A stretch of 64,000 nucleotides of DNA from Sphingomonadales bacterium. GTDB taxonomy: Bacteria > Pseudomonadota > Alphaproteobacteria > Sphingomonadales > Sphingomonadaceae. A model generated the notes under the pieces. The model searched no databases, was not told where the DNA came from, and saw only the letters and a list, made by a program, of their open reading frames with translations. The first letter of the stretch is position 1, and the number at the start of each line of letters is the position of its first letter. Positions 57,906-64,000 of this stretch are shown piece by piece. The stretch lies in contig JANYGX010000005.1 in the NCBI GenBank assembly GCA_025362295.1, positions 62,001 to 126,000 on the forward strand, written 5' to 3'. The position numbers and the translations under genes are program-made.

Positions 57906-58193
57906 ATGACCGACGACACTTTACATCGCTACCGGGAAAGTATCGACAATATCGATGCATCGCTCATTTATATGCTGGCCGAACGGTTCAAGATCACCCA
58001 AAAGGTTGGCCGATACAAAGCGGATACGGGGCTTGATGCCGCTGATCCGGTGCGCGAGGCACGACAAATTGCCCGTCTGCGCCACTTGGCCAGGGAAGCG
58101 AAGTTAGACCCTGAATTTTCCGAGAAATTTCTGCGCTTTATCATCGATGAGGTGATTAGACACCATCAGGCACAGGGTGCAGCGGCACGCTAA
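57906..58193 (+). CDS. Chorismate mutase, AroQ type
   Basis: 95 residues forming the all-helical AroQ fold: YRESIDNIDASLIYMLAERFKITQKVGRYKA contains the conserved arginine and lysine of helix 1, then DPVREARQIARLRHLA and a C-terminal helix FLRFIIDEVIRHHQ. It converts chorismate to prephenate for phenylalanine and tyrosine. It is monofunctional, not fused to prephenate dehydratase. No coupled gene follows within 200 bases. Confidence 0.93.
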   Translation: MTDDTLHRYRESIDNIDASLIYMLAERFKITQKVGRYKADTGLDAADPVREARQIARLRHLAREAKLDPEFSEKFLRFIIDEVIRHHQAQGAAAR

Positions 58194-58397
58194 CCAGTCC
58201 CAAATCGTAATTTACTTGAATATTGTTTATTTATCATATAGTTAATGTCAATAATTTAAAATGTATGCGTTAAGGAAAATGCATCATCATATCATTAAGA
58301 TTAAGCTTATAGATGGTTATGGTCAAAAACAGCATGGTTAAAGATGAGATGAACCATTATATAAAACATTGTTTTACTTGAAAGATTTTACAACTTA
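58194..58397. promoter_or_regulatory. AT-rich spacer upstream of the EpsB-PrsKRT cluster
   Basis: 204 bases, clearly richer in A and T than the flanking genes. It must carry the promoter of the sugar-transferase operon. I looked for the sigma54 -24/-12 pattern (TGGCAC-N5-TTGC) expected from the PrsR activator nearby and did not find it. No hairpin or small gene seen. Confidence 0.4.
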
Positions 58398-59786
58398 ATG
58401 ATCCGTGTTTTTAAACATTACGTGCCAACGTCGCTTCTGGTCCTGGGCGTACTGGAATTTGTATTGCTGATTGTTGCGGCAGACCTTGCTTGGACTGTGA
58501 GAAGTTTGCAGATTGGTTCTGTCCCCTCGACTTTCAAGGTTCGGCTGCCTGAACTGCTGACATTTGCCATTGTGCTCTATCTAACTATGCTTGCGGTCGG
58601 CTTTTATCATACCGATTGTTACAGTTCGCTGAAGCGATCGGCATCGCGTTTGCTAGTATCGCTCATCGTTTCCGAAATGCTCATGGCGATGATTTTCTTC
58701 CTCTATCCCGTTATTGCCACCTGGCGTAGCGTTTTGTTAATTGCCAGTTTGATAGTGTTTTTTGGTATTTTGCTGCTCCGTGGCATTTTCCGTCAACTGG
58801 GTGGTTGGCACCGGTTTCGTCGTCGCGTTCTCGTCATGGGCGCTGGGCAGGCGGCAGAGAAACTGTTGGCACTCGCCAAAACCCGGAACGCCGGTTTTAA
58901 GGTCGCGCAGTTCGTTCAGATGTCGCCTTCCGAAACCCGAATCAGCCACGCGATGACACGCGAAGACATCGGATCGCTGGCAGAAATGACAAGCAAACAG
59001 TCTATTGACGAGGTTGTTTTGGCCATGGACGAAAGGCGTGGATCGCTGCCTGTAGCCTCTCTGCTAGAGGTCAAGATGGCTGGTGTTCAGGTCACGGATT
59101 TGCCGAGCTTTTTGGAAAAGGAAACCGGTCGCGTTGATATTGACAGTCTCAATCCAAGCTGGATGATATTTTCGGATGGCTTCAACAGCGCCCGGCAGAT
59201 TGAAGTGGTGATCAAACGCGCGTTCGATATTGTGGCAAGCTCACTCCTGCTCATTCTCACCTGTCCTGTTTTGCTGGTGACGGGGTTGCTGATCAAACTT
59301 ACAAGTGTTGGTCCGATCTTTTACAAGCAACAACGCGTTGGTCAATCTGAAATACCCTTTGATGTGCTGAAGTTTCGTTCCATGCGCACCGATGCTGAAA
59401 AAGATGGCACGCCGCAGTTTGCCCAGCACGGTGACCCGCGAGTGACTAGCGTTGGTCGATTTATTCGCGCCGCACGCATCGATGAAATACCGCAAATTTT
59501 TAACGTTCTGCGTGGTGATATGAGTTTTGTCGGGCCGCGACCTGAGCGCCCCTATTTTGTCTCGCAGCTCACCCAGCAGATCCCGTATTTTGCCGAGCGC
59601 CATATTGTCAAACCCGGCATCACCGGCTGGGCGCAAATCAACTATCCGTACGGTGCATCGTTTGAAGATTCACGCGCTAAACTTGAATATGATCTGTACT
59701 ATGTAAAAAATTATTCCCTGTTTCTTGATATGCTGATTTTGCTGCAAACCGTGCGCGTCGTGTTGTGGCAAGATGGTGTACGCTAG
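58398..59786 (+). CDS. EpsB-type polyprenyl-phosphate sugar-1-phosphate transferase
   Basis: 462 residues. Four to five N-terminal membrane helices (about 15-135), a CoA-binding-like Rossmann region (RRRVLVMGAGQAAEKLLALAK, about 140-250), one more helix and the bacterial sugar transferase domain: KRAFDIVASSLLLILTCPVLL, GPIFYKQQRVG, DVLKFRSMRTDA, IDEIPQIFNVLRGDMSFVGPRPERP, KPGITGWAQINYPYG. It moves a sugar-1-phosphate onto undecaprenyl phosphate to start an exopolysaccharide repeat unit. Subgroup and the following PrsK-PrsR-PrsT genes match the exosortase/PEP-CTERM-linked cluster type. Confidence 0.93.
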   Translation: MIRVFKHYVPTSLLVLGVLEFVLLIVAADLAWTVRSLQIGSVPSTFKVRLPELLTFAIVLYLTMLAVGFYHTDCYSSLKRSASRLLVSLIVSEMLMAMIFFLYPVIATWRSVLLIASLIVFFGILLLRGIFRQLGGWHRFRRRVLVMGAGQAAEKLLALAKTRNAGFKVAQFVQMSPSETRISHAMTREDIGSLAEMTSKQSIDEVVLAMDERRGSLPVASLLEVKMAGVQVTDLPSFLEKETGRVDIDSLNPSWMIFSDGFNSARQIEVVIKRAFDIVASSLLLILTCPVLLVTGLLIKLTSVGPIFYKQQRVGQSEIPFDVLKFRSMRTDAEKDGTPQFAQHGDPRVTSVGRFIRAARIDEIPQIFNVLRGDMSFVGPRPERPYFVSQLTQQIPYFAERHIVKPGITGWAQINYPYGASFEDSRAKLEYDLYYVKNYSLFLDMLILLQTVRVVLWQDGVR

Positions 59787-59810
59787 CATGGCGTGCGAAA
59801 GGACATACCC

Positions 59811-61967
59811 ATGCCGCAATCATTGACGGTTGTTGGTGTTTGGGGGCATGCCATTTGCAGCCTTGGTTTCTTCGGACTGGCGATGTTTTTTTTGCGCCAT
59901 AAGCCAAACACCAATGCGGGTTGGACCTTGCTTTCCGCGATATTGATCACGGCCATCTGGGCTGGCATTGTTGCACTTGCAAGTGTATCTTTTGCTGGAC
60001 TTGGAGCACTGGTTTCGCCGCTGGAAACCATTCGCACAGCGGCCTGGATCGGGTTTCTGGTGCTTATTCTCGCGCGCAGCTGGCAAAACAAGGCAGGGCT
60101 TAGTTTCTCGCTGATTGTAGCTGTGATTTTAAGCTTTGTCTTCACTGCACAATTTTTGCTGGACACAGCACAGTGGCTGGGTTGGGGAGATGGTTTGATT
60201 GCCCAGATGCCAGGGTTTCATGCCTTGTTCATCTTGAGCCGACTGCTTGTGGCTGTGGGTGGCCTGCTGCTTATACATAATCTCTATATCAATTCAGTGC
60301 CAGCCAACCGCTGGAGCATCAGGCTGCTCTGCATCGCCCTTGCCGGTATGTTTGCCTACGATTTTAACATGTATGTGCTGGTGTTGCTGGGCCGAAGCAG
60401 CGACAGCTTGCTGGCTGCACGCGGTGTGGTCAACCTGATGATTGTGCCACTGTTGGCGATCTCCTATCAGCGCAACCGGTCGTGGAAACTTGAGTTGCAG
60501 CTGTCACGGCAGGTCGTGTTCACATCTTTTTCACTTGTTGCCATTGGCAGCTACCTGATGCTTATGGCCTTCGGATTCTATGCGCTAAAACTGGTTGGTG
60601 GCAGTTGGAGTGCGCTGCTTCAAATTGTGTTTTTGTTTGCCACACTTGTGCTGCTGGCGGTGCTTGCAGTGTCGGGCAAAGTGCGTTCGTGGACACGTGT
60701 GCAGATTAACAAGCATTTCTTTGCCTATAAATATGATTACCGGGCTGAATGGTTGCGTTTTATTGCCACGATCGCTGATAACCAGTCGAGCGATGCTACG
60801 CTACAAACCCGCGTGATCCAGGCCATTTGCGATCTGGTGGATAGCCCCGGCGGCGCCTTATGGCTGCCGGATGTCCCCAATGCGCCAAACGGTCAGCTCA
60901 CAAATTATACCCTGCACACGCGGTGGAATTTTCGCACTGCAAAAAGCGGGGCTGAGCCGGCCGACGGCAAGCTGGTGACGTTTCTGAGTGATCGCCAGCG
61001 GGTCGTAGATTTTGATGAACTGCGCGAACAGCGCGGCGATTATGATAGCCTGACAACGCCGGACTGGGCTGAACAGGCCACTCGCGCGTGGCTTGCTCTG
61101 CCCTTGCTTCACAGTGGTCGTCTGGCAGGCTTTGCTGTGGTTGAAAAACCAAGAGCCGAGCGCAGCCTGAACTGGGAAGATTTCGACCTGCTGAAAACCA
61201 TCGGTCGCCAGTCTGCCAGCTATCTTGCCGAACAGGCATCAGAAAAAGCGCTGCTGGAAACCGTTCAGTTTGATGCCTTCAACCGGCGCTTTGCCTTCAT
61301 TATGCATGATATCAAAAATCTTGTCAGTCAGCTGTCGCTTGTCTCGCGCAATGCCGAACGCCATGCGGACAAACCGGATTTCCAGAAAGACATGCTGTTA
61401 ACCTTGCGTGACAGTGTAACGAAAATGAATGACCTTCTGGCGCGGCTCAAGCAGCACAACACTGGGCGGGCCGATATGCAGGCGGTTGATCTCGCGGTTA
61501 TAATTGCCAGTGTGGTGAGCCAGAAAGGGCGCTCTCACGGTATGATAAGTTTCGCCAGTGATGGCAACGATATGATCCTTGAAGCGGACGCCAATCGGCT
61601 GGAACAGGTGTTCCAGCATCTGTTGCAAAACGCAATTGATGCCTCGTCTGGCAAGCCCATCGAAATCGATGTGCGTCGTAGCCCAAACAGCAAAGAGGCA
61701 TGGATCACGCTGACGGATCACGGCTGCGGTATGAGTGACGCGTTCCTTAGAGAAGCCTTGTTCACACCGTTTCGCTCGACTAAAGTAGATGGCTTCGGTA
61801 TTGGTGCCTACGAAGCGCGGGAAATTGTGCGTGCCCATGGCGGCAGACTTGAGGTGAAAAGCGAGTTTGGCACAGGATCTGTATTCACCATAATTTTACC
61901 TTTAAGGGACCACATGAACATTGATAATAAAACCGCACCCTTACAAAAAAATAGTGCCGCTGCATGA
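59811..61967 (+). CDS. prsK: PEP-CTERM system membrane histidine kinase PrsK
   Basis: 718 residues from ATG 59,811, where AGGA lies 7 bases upstream; a GTG at 59,793 is the alternative. About eight N-terminal membrane helices (1-300) are followed by a GAF-like domain (about 340-470), the phosphoacceptor helix FAFIMHDIKNLVSQLSLVSRN with the histidine, and an ATPase domain with N-box HLLQNAIDAS, DHGCGMS and TPFRSTKVDGFGIGAYEAREIVRAHGG. The MHDIKN motif and layout fit PrsK, the sensor paired with PrsR in exosortase clusters. The stop overlaps prsR by 4 bases. Confidence 0.93.
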   Translation: MPQSLTVVGVWGHAICSLGFFGLAMFFLRHKPNTNAGWTLLSAILITAIWAGIVALASVSFAGLGALVSPLETIRTAAWIGFLVLILARSWQNKAGLSFSLIVAVILSFVFTAQFLLDTAQWLGWGDGLIAQMPGFHALFILSRLLVAVGGLLLIHNLYINSVPANRWSIRLLCIALAGMFAYDFNMYVLVLLGRSSDSLLAARGVVNLMIVPLLAISYQRNRSWKLELQLSRQVVFTSFSLVAIGSYLMLMAFGFYALKLVGGSWSALLQIVFLFATLVLLAVLAVSGKVRSWTRVQINKHFFAYKYDYRAEWLRFIATIADNQSSDATLQTRVIQAICDLVDSPGGALWLPDVPNAPNGQLTNYTLHTRWNFRTAKSGAEPADGKLVTFLSDRQRVVDFDELREQRGDYDSLTTPDWAEQATRAWLALPLLHSGRLAGFAVVEKPRAERSLNWEDFDLLKTIGRQSASYLAEQASEKALLETVQFDAFNRRFAFIMHDIKNLVSQLSLVSRNAERHADKPDFQKDMLLTLRDSVTKMNDLLARLKQHNTGRADMQAVDLAVIIASVVSQKGRSHGMISFASDGNDMILEADANRLEQVFQHLLQNAIDASSGKPIEIDVRRSPNSKEAWITLTDHGCGMSDAFLREALFTPFRSTKVDGFGIGAYEAREIVRAHGGRLEVKSEFGTGSVFTIILPLRDHMNIDNKTAPLQKNSAAA

Positions 61968-63325
61968 CCGATTCAGATAAGCCAAAACTGCTCATCATCG
62001 AGGACGACCCTGGCCTGCAACGGCAGTTGCGCTGGGCCTATGAGGCGCATGACGTTATCATCGTCGGGAGCCGGGTCGAAGCGATCAACGCGCTCCGCGT
62101 TCACGAACCCGCGGTCGTCACACTTGACCTTGGTTTGCCACCGGATCCGGATGGCACCAGCGAAGGCTTTGCCACGTTGCAAGAAATTCTGAAGCTTAAG
62201 CCAACGACAAAAGTGATCGTCGCCTCCGGTCACGGCGCACGCGAGAGCGCGCAGCGCGCCATAGCGCTTGGTGCTTACGACTTCTATCAAAAGCCCATCG
62301 ATATTGATCACCTCGGCTTGATTGTCGGTCGCGCGTTTCACGTTGCAACACTTGAAGAGGAGAATCGCCGTCTGGCAGAGGTCGGCAACACGGCTGGTCT
62401 TGGTGGCATTATCACAGGCGCACCAGCGATGCAGAAGGTTTGCCAAATGGTCGAGCGCGTGGCGACGGCTGATGTGTCGGTGATGCTGCTTGGTGCATCC
62501 GGCACCGGCAAAGAGCTGCTCGCCAAAGGTATGCATGAAGTGAGCCGGCGAGCGAAGTCGGCTTTCGTTGCCATCAACTGTGCAGCCATTCCCGATAACC
62601 TGCTGGAAGCTGAGCTGTTTGGCTATGAGAAAGGCGCTTATACGGGGGCTATCAAAACCACTGAGGGTAAAATCGAACTGGCGCAGAAAGGCACATTGTT
62701 TCTTGATGAGGTGGGCGATATTCCGCTGCCGGTTCAGGTTAAACTGCTGCGCTTTCTGCAGGAAAGAGTGATTGAGCGGATTGGTGGTCGGCGCACTATT
62801 GAGGTTGATGTGCGCATTGTTTGTGCGACCCACCAAAATTTGGAACAAATGATTGTCGAAGGTCGGTTCCGGGAAGATCTTTATTACCGGCTGGCTGAGA
62901 TCGTTGTGAAAATTCCGCCGCTTGCGGAACGTGTTGGTGATGCAACATTGCTGGCTCATGCGTTTCTCAGCAAGTTCAACAAAACGCACAGCCGCCACTT
63001 GAAAGGTTTCACGCCGGAAGCGCTGGACGCCATCAATCGCTGGGCGTGGCCCGGTAATGTGCGGGAAATGGAAAACCGCATGAAACGGGCTGTCATAATG
63101 TCGGAAGGGCCGCGCATTAACGCAATCGATCTTGATCTCGCTGATCAGTTGGGCGAGCCAGAAATGCTCAACCTCAAAAGCGTGCGTGAGGAGGCGGATC
63201 GGCGAGCGATCAACACATCCATTGCCCGCACGGACGGCAATATTTCCAACGCTGCCAAACTGCTTGGTATCAGCCGACCAACATTCTATGATCTGATCAA
63301 GCAATATAATATAAAGTTATCGTAA
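61964..63325 (+). CDS. prsR: PEP-CTERM sigma54-dependent response regulator PrsR
   Basis: 453 residues. Receiver domain (about 7-125) with acceptor aspartate in VVTLDLGLPP and the lysine in FYQKPID. AAA+ domain (about 150-385) with Walker A GASGTGKE, the sigma54-contact loop GAYTGA (KGAYTGAIKTTEGK), Walker B GTLFLDEVGDI and R-finger region. A Fis-type helix-turn-helix ends the protein (GNISNAAKLLGISRPTFYDLIKQY). It activates sigma54 promoters of exopolysaccharide and PEP-CTERM genes in response to PrsK. No obvious sigma54 site lies within the window for it. prsT starts 14 bases downstream. Confidence 0.94.
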   Translation: MTDSDKPKLLIIEDDPGLQRQLRWAYEAHDVIIVGSRVEAINALRVHEPAVVTLDLGLPPDPDGTSEGFATLQEILKLKPTTKVIVASGHGARESAQRAIALGAYDFYQKPIDIDHLGLIVGRAFHVATLEEENRRLAEVGNTAGLGGIITGAPAMQKVCQMVERVATADVSVMLLGASGTGKELLAKGMHEVSRRAKSAFVAINCAAIPDNLLEAELFGYEKGAYTGAIKTTEGKIELAQKGTLFLDEVGDIPLPVQVKLLRFLQERVIERIGGRRTIEVDVRIVCATHQNLEQMIVEGRFREDLYYRLAEIVVKIPPLAERVGDATLLAHAFLSKFNKTHSRHLKGFTPEALDAINRWAWPGNVREMENRMKRAVIMSEGPRINAIDLDLADQLGEPEMLNLKSVREEADRRAINTSIARTDGNISNAAKLLGISRPTFYDLIKQYNIKLS

Positions 63326-63339
63326 GAGGATAGAACCAC

Positions 63340-64000
63340 ATGACATTGTCAACCACCCGAACCCGTCTGTTGCAACATGGTGCCATCGCTTTGATGGCAA
63401 GCGCTCTGCTCAATGTGCATGTGGCGTGGTCAGCTCCGGCACCATCCATTGCGCACGCGCAGGCCCAGTTTAATCTTGGTAATTTTCGAGATGCTGGCGG
63501 CGAGGCGCAGCAGATCTTGCGCACCAACCCTAACAACAGGGACGCGCGACTGCTGCAGGCGCAGGTGTATCTTGCCTTTCAGCAAGGCATTGCCGCACAG
63601 GCGGCGGTTGAGGCGGCAAGACGCACAGGCGCTGATCGTCATGCGACGCGCGCCATGATGGCAGAAGCGCTTATAGATCAACGCAAGTTTGCGGAAGCGC
63701 TTGAGGAAGCCAAGGCTAGCTTGGTGCCTGCCGCTATCGCTGGCGATGCTGCGCGCGTGCGCGGCCTTGCCTATCTTGGTCTCAAGCAGGCAGCGAGCGC
63801 CAAAACCGAATTGTTGCAGGCAGTCAAGCTTTTACCGTCCGATGCCAAAGCCAAACTGGCGCTCGGCCAATTCTATGCCGACACAGGTGATGCCAAAAAT
63901 GCCGAGGCCATGGTGGATCAGGCTATGCAGGTCGCCCCACGGTCAATCAAAGCCATTCTTGTGAAAGGTGATCTGGTGCGTTCCCGCGAAGGCTTCAGCA
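63340..64000 (+). CDS. prsT: PEP-CTERM system TPR protein PrsT, N-terminal part
   Basis: Open at the window edge after 220 residues; the family runs to about 900. AAGAGGA lies 9 bases before the ATG. A signal or anchor segment (about 13-32) is followed by TPR helices: AHAQAQFNLGNFRDAGGEAQQILRTNPNNRDARLLQAQVYLAFQQ, AEALIDQRKFAEALEEAKASL, LGLKQAASAKTELLQAVKLLPSDAKAKLALGQFYADTGDAKNAE. Position right after prsR on the same strand is the usual one for PrsT, thought to act at the inner membrane or periplasm in exopolysaccharide or PEP-CTERM protein traffic. Confidence 0.88.
   Translation, partial: MTLSTTRTRLLQHGAIALMASALLNVHVAWSAPAPSIAHAQAQFNLGNFRDAGGEAQQILRTNPNNRDARLLQAQVYLAFQQGIAAQAAVEAARRTGADRHATRAMMAEALIDQRKFAEALEEAKASLVPAAIAGDAARVRGLAYLGLKQAASAKTELLQAVKLLPSDAKAKLALGQFYADTGDAKNAEAMVDQAMQVAPRSIKAILVKGDLVRSREGFS

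Noticed and set aside
58194..58397. Sigma54 promoter for the EpsB gene
   Set aside because: No TGGCAC-N5-TTGC-like pair could be found in the spacer.
61973..63304. A 443-residue minus-strand open frame opposite prsR
   Set aside because: The plus strand encodes a complete PrsR with all motifs; the reverse frame is a shadow.

Overview
The window looks like chromosomal DNA of an alphaproteobacterium with roughly balanced GC, most likely in or near Sphingomonadales. The grounds are the order timA-like / secB / murJ / trpS, a TonB receptor of the sphingomonad type, a DTE-motif rhodopsin, a fused shikimate kinase-dehydroquinate synthase next to xerD, and a PEP-CTERM/exosortase-type regulatory cluster. 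The genus cannot be fixed from the sequence alone.

Layout. 1-3.1 kb (all minus): the N-terminal part of a TonB-dependent receptor, a proton-pumping rhodopsin with its own terminator, and a secreted TIM-barrel-like protein. 3.2-11.3 kb: a gene fragment and palindromic spacer, then typA, a Tim44-domain protein, secB, murJ and trpS. 9.6-36.0 kb is the centrepiece: a type I secretion locus for one 5,556-residue RTX protein. It holds a TolC-like channel (minus), the giant protein (plus), a glycosyltransferase (plus), an HlyD adaptor (minus), and then a plus-strand run of an ABC exporter with a degenerate C39 domain, a MotB/OmpA-like protein, a MotA/ExbB-like protein and a PilZ protein. I read this as a surface adhesin exporter joined to a proton-channel pair, comparable in logic to SiiA/SiiB of Salmonella SPI-4, with a c-di-GMP receptor as the last gene.

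36.1-44.1 kb is a scarred region: efp and a MOSC protein, then an IS6-family remnant, two secreted proteins of uncertain role, a decayed BrnT/BrnA toxin-antitoxin pair hidden in an apparently empty spacer, tldD, a PduO-type adenosyltransferase, and an hrpB remnant cut exactly at the left end of a complete ISAs1-family element. 44.2-57.9 kb is mostly housekeeping: der, a GNAT acetyltransferase, threonine aldolase, an EamA transporter and a small secreted protein; then an xerD operon on the minus strand, divergent from aroKB-corC-selO; then a small secreted protein with a strong terminator, a polyprenyl diphosphate synthase and a chorismate mutase. 58.4-64.0 kb is an exopolysaccharide/exosortase regulatory cluster: EpsB-type sugar transferase, PrsK histidine kinase, PrsR sigma54 activator and the start of PrsT, which runs off the window.

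I saw no tRNA, rRNA or CRISPR array. Calls rest on reading motifs and translations by eye; no database search was run.
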